Shown here: positions 7,589-16,234 of the stretch, piece after piece | Position numbering within the stretch: position 1 is the first letter of the stretch | Layout of the letters: each line of letters opens with the position of its first letter | Virus record (IMG/VR): IMGVR_UViG_3300017971_000174 | Coordinates: 1-32,165 of that record | DNA length: 32,165 nucleotides | Origin: a virus | Strand: one strand, 5' to 3' | The notes under the pieces: generated by a model | The model's input: only the letters and a program-made list of their open reading frames with translations | What the model was told of the DNA's origin: nothing | Database searches by the model: none | Position numbers and translations under genes: made by a program

Positions 7589-9462
7589 TGGATATATTTG
7601 AGATTACAGGCTACCGCTCTGGGATGGCAAAAGATGGTGTTACCTATCTTGAGCCTGCCGATTCATTCCAGGAAATCGTCAACGGCTTTGTTTACCGACA
7701 AGTTCTTCAGTCAAGAAAGGGGTTCTCTCGGTTTAGCTCTGGCCGTCTCACTGACGGTACAAGAATTCTTGGCATCTTTGAGCATGTGCTACCTGACAAT
7801 TCCACACAGCTGCTGGTATGTACCCAGGAGTTCCTGTATCGATACAATAGCGGCACCAACACGTTCGATCAGCTGACCAACGCTGGTAATGCCCCTGCCG
7901 GCGGCTTCGGTCTTACTTTAGATACGCCTTACGTGAGCGGTGTTACGTACCCATTTGCTGATGGAAGCCAGCGTTTCGTATTCACTAGCGATCAGATGTC
8001 AGACATCTATCAATACGACGGAACAGACGTACAGAGCTTTACCTTAGATAACGCAGACTTTTCCAACCCCCCATTAGGAACGCTTACAAAAGCGTGGTTT
8101 GTGTTGTGGTTTGGTGGTCGCCTCTGCTTTTTTGCTCCTACGATTGCCGGATCTTTTAGGCCCCAGATGGTTTTATACTCTGGAATAAGAGACGCGTCGG
8201 GAAATGGAGATAAGTTTGATGTTGTAGGGGCTGGAGACTTATCAGCCGATACGTCGGAGTATCTTACAGGAGCAGGAATTGAGGGAAACTTCGTTGTAGG
8301 CAATTTTAGCCGCTCTAACTGGGTGCTAGAAAAAACACGCGATGCCTTCAATCCATTCTTTTGGCGACGTGTTCCCTCCGTACTAGGAACGGATGCACCA
8401 TTTAGCAGCGTGAGTTGGGGGGGAGAAACGAAGTCTGTTGGTAAGACAGGGCTCATTACAACAGACGGCCGTGTATCTAGTCGATTTGATAACCGTATCC
8501 CAGACTGGACAGCTAATGAAATCTCACAGCAGTACTTCGATTTAACGTACGGCGGATTTGATAGAGAAGAAGGCCAGTTTAAATGGACTTATGTAAAGGA
8601 TGAGGACGGTAATACGACGCAAGACCGAGTCTTAGTCCACAACTACGAAGAGGGAACCTGGTCCGTCTATGAGCAACGATTTACCGTATTTGGGCAGACA
8701 GACGTAGGAACATCACTCACATGGGATGAGATTGATGAGACAATAGATCCCACCTGGCTGAGATGGGACACCACAGAAGAGGTGTGGAACAAGATAGGTC
8801 TTAGTGAATTTCGCCAGAAGACTCTTGCGGGAGATGATGAAGGTTTCATTTATCAAGTAAACACAGACTACGACGACTATGCTGTTGGCATCGCGGCTAT
8901 AACGCAGGCCGCTAACGCTGTCGTCACGACTTCAAGCCAAGCGTTTAAAGCAGGGGATCGTGTTGGAATCAATAGCGTAGTCGGAATGACAGAGATCAAT
9001 AATTTTGATCCGACTAATCAGAATGCGTTGTTTGAACCCTATACAGTCATTTCAGCTACGAATACTACCGTGACATTGAATGTTGACTCACAGGATTTTA
9101 CCGCTTACTCATCGGGTGGCATACTCTCTAAGCTCATTGCATTCAGCGCGAAGACAATCCCCTTTAATCCTTATCGTCCAGACGGAAGAAAGATCCACAT
9201 GAGCCATGTTGAGTTTCTTCTAGATACAAATAATGGTTATGCAGTTGTGGATATGTTCATGGATGAAGAGGACACCCCTTTCAAATCCGTTGTTCTTCTT
9301 CGCCCCGACACAATTTTAAAGCCTAAACAGTGGATTACCGCGTCGGTCAATTGTGAAGCAAACTTCATCACATTTGTCATTAGGCAAGAGAGCCTTTCAG
9401 CGCAGATAACCATTACTAATATGCGTATGCATTGTATGGCAGGAGGATTGACGAGTGCCTAA
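7588..9462 (+). CDS. Tail hub / DNA-stabilisation protein (P22 gp10-like)
   Basis: A 624-residue protein that starts YRSGMAKDGVTYLEPADSFQEIVNGFVYR and then runs as repeated beta blades (GTRILGIFEHVLPDNSTQLLVCT, QRFVFTSDQMSDIYQYDG, AWFVLWFGGRLCFFAP, LIEKTR-like turns), as expected for the beta-propeller hub that plugs the P22 neck. Residues about 434-515 insert an FCCH-like domain (GIAAITQAANAVVTTSSQAF, TVTLNVDSQDFTAYSSGG), the same type as in 5006-5770. It is longer than P22 gp10 (about 470), the difference being roughly that domain. Gene order after the adaptor supports the role. It overlaps both neighbours by a few bases. Confidence 0.6.
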   Translation: MDIFEITGYRSGMAKDGVTYLEPADSFQEIVNGFVYRQVLQSRKGFSRFSSGRLTDGTRILGIFEHVLPDNSTQLLVCTQEFLYRYNSGTNTFDQLTNAGNAPAGGFGLTLDTPYVSGVTYPFADGSQRFVFTSDQMSDIYQYDGTDVQSFTLDNADFSNPPLGTLTKAWFVLWFGGRLCFFAPTIAGSFRPQMVLYSGIRDASGNGDKFDVVGAGDLSADTSEYLTGAGIEGNFVVGNFSRSNWVLEKTRDAFNPFFWRRVPSVLGTDAPFSSVSWGGETKSVGKTGLITTDGRVSSRFDNRIPDWTANEISQQYFDLTYGGFDREEGQFKWTYVKDEDGNTTQDRVLVHNYEEGTWSVYEQRFTVFGQTDVGTSLTWDEIDETIDPTWLRWDTTEEVWNKIGLSEFRQKTLAGDDEGFIYQVNTDYDDYAVGIAAITQAANAVVTTSSQAFKAGDRVGINSVVGMTEINNFDPTNQNALFEPYTVISATNTTVTLNVDSQDFTAYSSGGILSKLIAFSAKTIPFNPYRPDGRKIHMSHVEFLLDTNNGYAVVDMFMDEEDTPFKSVVLLRPDTILKPKQWITASVNCEANFITFVIRQESLSAQITITNMRMHCMAGGLTSA

Positions 9463-9724
9463 AATCCCAGAACACTACGAAGTGGGAAATAGAGAAAACA
9501 TCGGTCCAGAAAGACTATTGGAGCTTCTTGAGGATATCTACCGAGAACTCGCTATAGCTATCAACTTGAAGCCGGATGTCATTACCCGTCAGACAGACGG
9601 TCAAACATCAGAAACGTTCTTGAGTAACGGTGATATAAATATTAATCTATCATCTGACAAGGTTGAGATATTAACGAATCACGACGCAGGCGGCACTACA
9701 GTCACCTGGACAACACTTTCTTGA
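9455..9724 (+). CDS. Small tail protein
   Basis: An 89-residue acidic protein that starts with GTG inside the end of the hub gene (8-base overlap) behind an excellent AGGAGG site at 9441-9446. The first half is helical (GPERLLELLEDIYRELAIAI) and the second half is beta-like (SNGDININLSSDKVEILTNH). It occupies the position of the tail needle gene in P22 (gene 26) but is far too short to be that trimeric needle. A minor tail or plug protein is the best guess. Confidence 0.65.
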   Translation: MPKIPEHYEVGNRENIGPERLLELLEDIYRELAIAINLKPDVITRQTDGQTSETFLSNGDININLSSDKVEILTNHDAGGTTVTWTTLS

Positions 9725-9733
9725 GGTGAAAAA

Positions 9734-10357
9734 ATGGTTTTTCCAATCGGTTCCGCTCTATCGATAGCTGCTCCTATAATCGGTGGTCTCCTAGGTCGCA
9801 AAAAACAAAAAGAAACACCCATCCAACGTCATCAGCGATCCACAATTGATCAGATTCTACAGGGCGTACAGGGACAAGGTCCACTAGCAGGTCTATTTCA
9901 GGGTGATGAGGAAGCTTTTGATAAAAGTTACGTTCAGCCTGCTTTGAGTATGTTTCAAAATCAGATAGCCCCGCAGATTCAGCAAAGCTACATAGCAGAA
10001 GGTCAACAGCGGGGGAGCGGACTTGAAGATACACTCGCTCGCGCTGGAGTGGATCTTGAGCAAATGCTCGCACAACAATATGGACAGTTCCAACAAGGAG
10101 CTCAGAATCGAGCGATACAGGCACTTGGTGGAACACTGGGTGCAGGACCAGGATTTCAGGGACAAGGGGAAAGGAGTCCATTTATAGAGTCTCTTGCTGG
10201 AACTCTGGGTACTCCCGGTTTTCAAGACGAGCTTACTTCTATTTTAAAATACTTTTCCGGACAACAAGGCGACAGTTCTCAACAAGGCGTAAGTTCTGGT
10301 GTTGGAAATCAATTTGGAACAGCGGCATTACTTAGTCGTAGAGGGTTCACACAATGA
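9734..10357 (+). CDS. Ejection/internal virion protein 1 (P22 gp7-like position)
   Basis: A 207-residue Gln/Gly-rich protein with a hydrophobic N-terminal helix (GSALSIAAPIIGGLLG, residues 6-21) followed by basic KKQK. This N-terminal 'aapiigGllG' is common in phage proteins that are injected with DNA and insert in the host envelope. The remainder is helical and Gln-rich (FQNQIAPQIQQSYIAEGQQ). It is the first of three genes in the place of P22 7-20-16. Its TGA overlaps the next ATG (ATGA). Confidence 0.65.
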   Translation: MVFPIGSALSIAAPIIGGLLGRKKQKETPIQRHQRSTIDQILQGVQGQGPLAGLFQGDEEAFDKSYVQPALSMFQNQIAPQIQQSYIAEGQQRGSGLEDTLARAGVDLEQMLAQQYGQFQQGAQNRAIQALGGTLGAGPGFQGQGERSPFIESLAGTLGTPGFQDELTSILKYFSGQQGDSSQQGVSSGVGNQFGTAALLSRRGFTQ

Positions 10358-11580
10358 GTCCATTTGAATTAGCACAAGCAATCGGACAAAATGTTTTTGG
10401 TGCCAGACAACAGATCCGCGATAATTCCGCAATTTCAGAAATTCTGAATCAATACCAAGAGTCCACGCTCGGCGGTCAGGATTCTGCTGCAGCCTCTGCT
10501 GCTGCAATGAATCAGATTCTTTCTCGTGTGTCTCCTCAGAGACAACCAGGTGTCTTTGGTGCACTTAATCTACAGGAGCAACAACAACAGCGCCTCAGAG
10601 AGCAAGAAGCACGAAATCTTGCATCTAGAGCATATCAAGGAGAGAAACTCACTCCGCAGGAGTTTTCTAGACTTCCCCTGTCAGTTCAAAAGGAGCTTAG
10701 CCAAACAAAGGCTCCTCCAGGAGGTGTAACCGCACAGCCTATTCCTCCCGAAGTCCAGTCAACCATGGCAAGTGTAATTCAAAACAATCCCGATTTGAGT
10801 TCTGACCAATTAGCAATCAAGCTTGATCAAGCTGGTGTTCCACGAATATATTCCAATCTTTTCGTTGAAAACAGAAGAAGAGCAGAAGAAGCCTCACAGC
10901 TAAGACTCGGTCGTGAGGTAGAAACAAAACGTAAAGAGACTCTTCCAGTTAAGCAAAATATTGTAAATAAAGCACAAGACGCTAGAGAAACTTTGAGAAA
11001 CAAGGCGGAACTTGAGTCGATTATTGAGACTGGAAATTTAGATGATCCTACGTTCGCTATATTTGCCACATCACTACCATTCAATCTTGGACAGCGACTT
11101 CTCAGTGACGAAACAGTCTCCTATCGAGCAGCAATGATTGATGAATTTAAAGACCTTAGAAACATTTTCAAGGGTCAAACCAGAGTTGCTGAGCTAGATA
11201 TTCTTCAAAAGAAGCTTCCAGATATCTATCTAACGGATAGCCAGAAAAAGGCTGTTTTGAAGTCTAGATTAAACACTCTTAATGCCGATATTATCCGAGA
11301 GGAAGTTGCAGCTGAAATAGAGGATAAGTTCCCAAACCTAGGGTTGCTTAAGTTTCAACGTAAGGTAGAAGAGCTTGCACAGCCAAGAATTAAAGAGCTT
11401 CTAGATGGTGTGATCGACACTCATCAAAGAATATTTAACGAAGCGGAAAGGCAAAAAGAAACACCTCTAGATCCAAATGATCCTGAAGACAGACAGATTT
11501 TGACTCAATTGCTGAAAGAAGCAAAAGGTAACAAGAAAGAAGCAAGAAAACTCGCCACTAAAAAGGGGTATAAATTCTAA
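10354..11580 (+). CDS. Ejection/internal virion protein 2 (P22 gp20-like position)
   Basis: A 408-residue, mainly alpha-helical, Gln/Arg/Glu-rich protein. An N-terminal FELAQAIGQNVFGA segment and an Ala-rich patch (DSAAASAAAMNQIL) are followed by long coiled-coil-like stretches from about 180 to 350 and a basic C-terminus (GNKKEARKLATKKGYKF). It has no enzyme motif I can see. Helical, Gln-rich proteins at this point are delivered through the tail in P22-like phages. Translation is coupled to both neighbours (ATGA at 10354, TAATG at 11580). Confidence 0.6.
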   Translation: MSPFELAQAIGQNVFGARQQIRDNSAISEILNQYQESTLGGQDSAAASAAAMNQILSRVSPQRQPGVFGALNLQEQQQQRLREQEARNLASRAYQGEKLTPQEFSRLPLSVQKELSQTKAPPGGVTAQPIPPEVQSTMASVIQNNPDLSSDQLAIKLDQAGVPRIYSNLFVENRRRAEEASQLRLGREVETKRKETLPVKQNIVNKAQDARETLRNKAELESIIETGNLDDPTFAIFATSLPFNLGQRLLSDETVSYRAAMIDEFKDLRNIFKGQTRVAELDILQKKLPDIYLTDSQKKAVLKSRLNTLNADIIREEVAAEIEDKFPNLGLLKFQRKVEELAQPRIKELLDGVIDTHQRIFNEAERQKETPLDPNDPEDRQILTQLLKEAKGNKKEARKLATKKGYKF

Positions 11581-13238
11581 TGCCTGATGCTTTTGATTTC
11601 ATTGATGAAGTAGACATAGAGGTTTCACCTCCTAGAAGTCAAGGTGTAGCGCAACGCTCACAAGATCCTTTTGACGTCATAATGCCCTTTGAAAAAGAAA
11701 GCAAAATAAAGTCATTCTTGCGAACCGTTATGCAAGTTCCTTCAGGAATTGCTAGGCGGTTTACGTTTCCACTCGATTTGCTGCAGATGATGGGAACAGG
11801 CGCTGCTCTCGATCCTGAGGAAATCGATCAAATCAGAAAGATTTCAGAAAGAGAAGGTATCCCCTTTGATGAGGAGCGCTATCTAGAAGCAGTACAAAAC
11901 GCAGCGGCATCCTTTCCTACTCAAGCAGGCGTAGAGCAGCTCATAGAAGCTAAGACAGGTCTTCCTTTAGAAGCTAGAACACCATTTCAAAAAGGACTAG
12001 AGTTAGCATCGACAGCAGCAGCATTTACTCCACCAAGCATCACTCAAAGAGGTGCAGCAGCGATCGCAGCACCTGCAGTATCCACAGGACTAGAAGCTGT
12101 AGGCGTTCCAGAGCCTTTAGCAGAAGCTGCCGGTCTTGGAGTATCTGGTTTAGCAGCTGGTGTCACTCCTGCCGCATCAATAACTAGGGCACAAGTAAGA
12201 AAACCATCAGGTCTTCCGGTAAGAAAATTTGAAGCTGTTAAAGAACCTAGAAGGGTATCTGAAGCTAAGCTTGAAAAGATTAACATCGCGTTGGAATCTG
12301 ACTTTAGAGAGATCGGTGACAAGCTTCTGGAACAGAGCGTAGTTGGACCTACAAGGGAGAAATTAGGAAGGAGTTCGGTATACAAAACAGAGGTCGGTCA
12401 GCAGTTTCAGAAGGTAGAAAACTTATCAAAGGAGCTGAAAGAGATCATTCCGAGCAAAACCGTGGTTGATGGGCTGAAAAGGCGGGGAAAAGCCATAGAA
12501 GGGTTGACACCCAGTGAGTATGAAAAGGACTTTATAAGCCAAATCAAGTCATTTTCAAAAAATGTACCCAAGAAAGATATCACTCCAGAGCAAATCGTCA
12601 AGCAATACAGAAAAAACAACCGATCTTTAGGTGAACTGTATGAGCCTGGTAAATCCTATGCAGCCAATAGAGCAAAAAAGGATTCCTTGCTTGAGTACAA
12701 TCGTTATCTTTCTGAGTTGATCGAAACTAAATATCCGAAAACGGAATTTTCTAAGCTTTTTAAAGAAACAAATGAAAAATGGACCGCCATTTCTGATGTA
12801 GAGGCTATCGATAAGTTCATCGACAGCATGTTTGAGGGAAATATTCAGTTCAAAAATGCTCAAAAGTTTTTCGATAATCCCAACATCATGCGTCCCTTCG
12901 AAAGGTCTCTTGGCGATCAATTCCCTAAATTCAAGAGCCTGATGAAAGATCTGATGGAATCAGAGAAAGCTCATAAAATGCTGCAGGTTGCTAAGAAAAG
13001 TGGATTCGAAGAGCTGTCCAACACTGCAGGAACCTATATTATTAGCAGGCGTCTTGGTAAAGCGAGAACAGCAGCTAAGTTTGCCAAATCTGGTTATAAA
13101 GCATTTATGAACGCAGCCCTGGAAAAACCAGAGCTGGTTAGAGAGCTCGACATTGGGGTTCAGGCTCTAAAAAAAGGAAACTTCGATGTGGCTGCTGCTA
13201 GTTTTTCCAGGCTAGACAAAGAAGTCGAAGAGCTTTGA
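11580..13238 (+). CDS. Ejection/internal virion protein 3 (P22 gp16-like position)
   Basis: A 552-residue protein. The N-terminal 130 residues are acidic and then helical. Residues about 138-205 form Ala/Pro/Gly-rich amphipathic or hydrophobic stretches (GAAAIAAPAVSTGLEAVG, LAEAAGLGVSGLAAGV) that could enter a membrane. The rest is basic and helical with possible coiled coils. P22 gp16 (609 residues) has a comparable hydrophobic then helical make-up and is needed for DNA entry (family knowledge). No peptidoglycan hydrolase motif is seen. Its stop abuts a convergent leftward gene at 13239, so this operon ends here or is read through. Confidence 0.6.
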   Translation: MPDAFDFIDEVDIEVSPPRSQGVAQRSQDPFDVIMPFEKESKIKSFLRTVMQVPSGIARRFTFPLDLLQMMGTGAALDPEEIDQIRKISEREGIPFDEERYLEAVQNAAASFPTQAGVEQLIEAKTGLPLEARTPFQKGLELASTAAAFTPPSITQRGAAAIAAPAVSTGLEAVGVPEPLAEAAGLGVSGLAAGVTPAASITRAQVRKPSGLPVRKFEAVKEPRRVSEAKLEKINIALESDFREIGDKLLEQSVVGPTREKLGRSSVYKTEVGQQFQKVENLSKELKEIIPSKTVVDGLKRRGKAIEGLTPSEYEKDFISQIKSFSKNVPKKDITPEQIVKQYRKNNRSLGELYEPGKSYAANRAKKDSLLEYNRYLSELIETKYPKTEFSKLFKETNEKWTAISDVEAIDKFIDSMFEGNIQFKNAQKFFDNPNIMRPFERSLGDQFPKFKSLMKDLMESEKAHKMLQVAKKSGFEELSNTAGTYIISRRLGKARTAAKFAKSGYKAFMNAALEKPELVRELDIGVQALKKGNFDVAAASFSRLDKEVEEL

Positions 13239-13316
13239 TCATTTTGCCCGTCTAAAGGCAAAAAAGAACCAAACTCCCAACAAAAACAAAGTTCTAAACA
13301 TTTCCCATGCAGTCAT
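13239..13316 (-). CDS. 25-residue single-pass membrane peptide downstream of RHH gene
   Basis: This ORF encodes 25 residues: a short start (MTAWEMF), one hydrophobic helix (LFLLGVWFFFAF) and a basic tail (RRAK), consistent with an N-out/C-in membrane peptide. A near-ideal GGAGG lies 7 bases before the ATG, inside the end of the RHH gene, and only one base separates the RHH stop from its ATG. It is therefore likely translated as the second gene of a two-gene leftward operon. Its stop abuts the stop of the rightward ejection gene. In P22 the same locus encodes sieA, also a membrane protein, but of very different size. The function is unknown. Confidence 0.5.
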   Translation of the reverse strand: MTAWEMFRTLFLLGVWFFFAFRRAK

Positions 13317-13317
13317 A

Positions 13318-13491
13318 TCAGGCCTCCGTGCCTTTCTTACTCTTGATTTTTTGTGTTTCTCTTATGAAAAACTTGCAAGCATTTTTTACAAATTCTTGAA
13401 TTGTCATGTTCGACTGTGTAGCGAATATCTTAAATGCTTTGTGTTCGTCTTCCGTGACTCTCACATAAATCGTTTTGTTTTTTGCTATCAT
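13318..13491 (-). CDS. Ribbon-helix-helix (Arc/CopG-type) DNA-binding protein
   Basis: A 57-residue protein. Residues 7-12 (TIYVRV) form the DNA-contacting strand, helix 1 is TEDEHKAFKIFATQS and helix 2 is TIQEFVKNACKFFI, the standard layout of the RHH fold; the tail is Lys-rich. Such proteins bind operators as dimers. It lies leftward between the third ejection gene and the first fibre gene, exactly where P22 carries its Arc/Mnt immI repressors. No Shine-Dalgarno precedes the ATG; a weak promoter ends about at the ATG, so the mRNA may be leaderless. Likely targets are its own promoter and the fibre gene at 13597 (inference). Confidence 0.78.
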   Translation of the reverse strand: MIAKNKTIYVRVTEDEHKAFKIFATQSNMTIQEFVKNACKFFIRETQKIKSKKGTEA

Positions 13492-13497
13492 ACTAGA

Positions 13498-13526
13498 ATG
13501 CTAGCACAAATATCTAATAAATGCAA
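13498..13526 (-). promoter_or_regulatory. Candidate promoter of the RHH gene
   Basis: On the minus strand TTGCAT (13526-13521) and TAGCAT (13503-13498) are separated by 17 bases. Matches to consensus are only moderate. The -10 box sits in a small symmetric element, CTAG-4 bases-CTAG (13493-13504), that could be an autoregulatory operator. Confidence 0.35.
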
Positions 13527-13596
13527 GTTTTTCTGGTGGATGATTTTTTGATGATATACCTTGTTAAATGAAAACTAAACTACCAGGGAGTATCTA

Positions 13597-16164
13597 GTGC
13601 CAAAATATGCATCACCAACAGCCTACGCTGGAAAGAAAGCCACCAAAAACGTATCCGGTCAGGCGAGATTTGCTAACGATACAGAAGCCGCAGCAGGTAC
13701 AGATGAAGGATTAATCATCAGTCCTGCAACTCTTGCAAGTGCTGTTGATGATCTTGTCCCAACTGCAAGCACCACACAAGCAGGGATAATCGAAATAGCA
13801 ACAGACGCAGAGGCTACAGCGGGGGTTTCAACAACACTCGCAATGACTCCACATACTGTGGGTTTGATTGCTATTGCTGGTGCTCCTAATGCAAGTGAAG
13901 TTCTTGCTGGCATCGCCGAACTGGCCACTACAGCAGAAACCACTGCTTACACCGATGATGCACGCATTGTAACTCCTCTAAAGCTGGGTTCAGCTTTTGC
14001 AGCACCTCCTGCACTAGGTTCTGGCACTCCTGCTGCAGGCTCGTTTACTACGCTAGCTGCTACAGGAGCCATTGATTTCGATGCTGGGGGCTCTTTTGAA
14101 AGCGGTGGTGCAGCAATCGACATCGGTGCTGATGCTTCAGCAGACGCGATTAATATTGGTACGGGTGCAGCGGCTCGAGTTATCACCATTGGTAATGTAA
14201 CTGGAGCTACTCAGGTTGTTCTTAATGCCGGTACAGCAGGGATCGCACTAGCATCTACTGGGGCTGGAGATATTACAATCAACTCCGACGACACTCTTCT
14301 TCTCGATGCTGATGGAGTCCTTGAGCTAAACAGTTCTGCTGGGGTAATCGGAATCGGAAATGATGCAGATGCCAACAATATCAACATCGGTACCGGTGCA
14401 GCAGCTCGAGTTATCACCGTTGGTAACGGAACAGGAGCGTCACAAGTAGTTATCGATGCAGGTACTGCAGGTGTAACTGTTGGTGCAAACGCCATTGCAC
14501 AGCCCATCGTAATCGGTAACCAAACTGGTGCAAGTTCTGTAGTTATTGATTCTGGTACTGGCGCCATCAATGTCGGAACCTCTATTGCAAAAACTATCAC
14601 CATCGGTAACGTGACTGGCGGAACTGCTGTTGCTGTTAACGTAGGAACCGGAAACTTTGCCCTAGATGGTGTGGCAGCTTCTACCTACAATATTGGTGCT
14701 TCAACAACAACTGGTACAATCACAATCGGGGGAACTGCACAGACCGGAACCCTATCAATTGGTGACAGCTCAGGAACAATGACCCTAGAGCTTGGTGCTG
14801 GAGAAGGCGCGACAACAGTTGCTATTGCTGGCGGAGCTACAAACCCAAATACAGTAAACATTGCGACTGGAGCTGTTGCTAATGTAGTGACTATCGGAAC
14901 GGTTTCTGGGGCTGCAAGCCTGGATCTTCTTTGCGGCACAGGAAACTTTACGCTAGAAGGTAATGTAGCAAGCACCTATGACATCTCAAATACTGGAGTA
15001 AATACTGGCACGGTAAGCATTGCTGGTGGCACAGGCGCTCGAACAATCAATCTTGGTGGTGGAGGCACAGGCGCTAAAACGATCAATATTGGTGCAGCAG
15101 CCTCGGCCGATGTAATCACCATTGGTACATCAACTGGCGCTGGAAGCCTAGACTTGGCTTGTGGGACAGGAAACTTCACTCTAGAAGGTGATGTAGCTTC
15201 TACCTACGAGATAAGCTCTACAGGAGCAAATACAGGAACATGTAAGTTTGCTTCCGGAACGGGTGCCAGAACGGTAGAAATTGGTGGCGGTGGAACAGGG
15301 GTCAAGACCATCAATATTGGTGCAGCTGCCACAGCAGACGTAATCACCATCGGTACTACAACAGGAGCTGGAAGTTTAACACTAGCTGCTGGAACTGGCG
15401 ATATTACCATTTCTGGAACCGTTAAGGAAATTGATGCTGAGTTCCTATTTTCTTCAGGTACCGATCTAACCATTACCCAGTCTCCGATTGTACAAAGCAA
15501 CGCTACAACAGGCGCTGCTCCAACTGGGAGCAATGGCGATGTAAACCTGCTTTACATGCAAGACGGTTGCTTGATGGAGCAATTCATCATTGGTACTCAG
15601 ACAATCATCGCACCAAGAATGTCATCGAATGGTCTGGCTATCGAGTTGGATAATACGAATGCTGAAGGAGCAGAATACAACTTTGGTGCACGAAATAATG
15701 CTAAGCATGCCTACACCATTGGTACCAGCGCAGCATTCTTTGTAGAAGCGACATTTACTGTTGTCGACATCAGTGGATGTGCTCCTCTTATGGTTGGATT
15801 TAGGAAGGTGGAAGCAAACAATGCAACACTTGGTAGCTATACCGACTATTTCTGTGCTGGACTTAACGCAGCTACATCAGCAACCAACGTTGTGTTGCTT
15901 GATGAGCTAAATGGTGGTGGTCAGACTGCCACTGACAGTACTGACGCATGGACAGGTGGTGATACCGGAACTACAACCATCCGAGTTTTGGTTTCAGCTT
16001 CTGGTGTTTGCACATACACTATCGATGGTGGTGCACCAAGCGCAACAAATGCCATGACATTTGACAATGCTGATGTCGTAATGCCATTCATTCACTTTGT
16101 GAATGGTGCTGATGTAGCCGGTGAGGTTGCTCTTTCAGCCTTTAAGTGTGGATTTCAGGCATAG
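13597..16164 (+). CDS. Long repetitive tail fibre with C-terminal receptor-binding-like domain
   Basis: An 855-residue protein. The N-terminal 130 residues carry three phage-fibre repeats of the type 'aGI.E.AT.aEa.ag......TP' (AGIIEIATDAEATAG, AGIAELATTAETTAY). From about 135 to 600 it is a low-complexity beta solenoid-like region of units such as INIGTGAAARVITIGN and ITIGTSTGAGSLDL, built from Gly, Thr, Ala and Ile. Residues about 640-855 form a globular, non-repetitive beta domain (PLMVGFRKVEANN, YTIDGGAPSATNA) that resembles lectin-like receptor binders. The start is GTG behind GGGAG. This gene opens the fibre cluster and sits next to the RHH regulator on the other strand. Confidence 0.8.
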   Translation: MPKYASPTAYAGKKATKNVSGQARFANDTEAAAGTDEGLIISPATLASAVDDLVPTASTTQAGIIEIATDAEATAGVSTTLAMTPHTVGLIAIAGAPNASEVLAGIAELATTAETTAYTDDARIVTPLKLGSAFAAPPALGSGTPAAGSFTTLAATGAIDFDAGGSFESGGAAIDIGADASADAINIGTGAAARVITIGNVTGATQVVLNAGTAGIALASTGAGDITINSDDTLLLDADGVLELNSSAGVIGIGNDADANNINIGTGAAARVITVGNGTGASQVVIDAGTAGVTVGANAIAQPIVIGNQTGASSVVIDSGTGAINVGTSIAKTITIGNVTGGTAVAVNVGTGNFALDGVAASTYNIGASTTTGTITIGGTAQTGTLSIGDSSGTMTLELGAGEGATTVAIAGGATNPNTVNIATGAVANVVTIGTVSGAASLDLLCGTGNFTLEGNVASTYDISNTGVNTGTVSIAGGTGARTINLGGGGTGAKTINIGAAASADVITIGTSTGAGSLDLACGTGNFTLEGDVASTYEISSTGANTGTCKFASGTGARTVEIGGGGTGVKTINIGAAATADVITIGTTTGAGSLTLAAGTGDITISGTVKEIDAEFLFSSGTDLTITQSPIVQSNATTGAAPTGSNGDVNLLYMQDGCLMEQFIIGTQTIIAPRMSSNGLAIELDNTNAEGAEYNFGARNNAKHAYTIGTSAAFFVEATFTVVDISGCAPLMVGFRKVEANNATLGSYTDYFCAGLNAATSATNVVLLDELNGGGQTATDSTDAWTGGDTGTTTIRVLVSASGVCTYTIDGGAPSATNAMTFDNADVVMPFIHFVNGADVAGEVALSAFKCGFQA
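14935..15390 (+). repeat. Two tandem 228-bp (76-residue) repeats in the fibre gene
   Basis: Units 14935-15162 and 15163-15390 begin with Gly-Thr-Gly-Asn-Phe-Thr-Leu-Glu-Gly and run through TINIGAAASADVITIG-like cores. A truncated third unit begins at 15391, and a diverged earlier unit with GTGNFALDG starts near 14644. Many differences are silent, so these are old duplications kept in frame. They lengthen the fibre shaft and could recombine. Confidence 0.75.
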
Positions 16165-16176
16165 ATATAATTAAAC

Positions 16177-16208
16177 TGTGTGCCAGGGATGGGTAGACCT
16201 GGCACACA
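16177..16208 (+). terminator. Strong 11-bp hairpin after the long fibre gene
   Basis: TGTGTGCCAGG (16177-16187) pairs perfectly with CCTGGCACACA (16198-16208) around a 10-base loop. It is followed by AATCTTAAA, with no T-run, so it is an imperfect terminator or an mRNA-stabilising hairpin that separates expression of the long fibre from the small genes beyond. Confidence 0.55.
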
Positions 16209-16234
16209 AATCTTAAAATATCTAAAGGAATCTC

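Noticed and set aside
9774-10225. Leftward frames of 110-135 codons opposite the first ejection gene
   Set aside because: They are antisense shadows of a Gln/Gly-rich coding region with clear ribosome site and coupling.
13351-13551. Rightward 66-codon frame in the gap before the fibre gene
   Set aside because: It is antisense to the RHH gene, whose fold pattern is far more convincing.
13659-15533. Several long leftward frames opposite the long fibre gene, rich in Pro, Ala and Val
   Set aside because: They are antisense images of the Gly/Thr/Ile repeats and have no ribosome sites.
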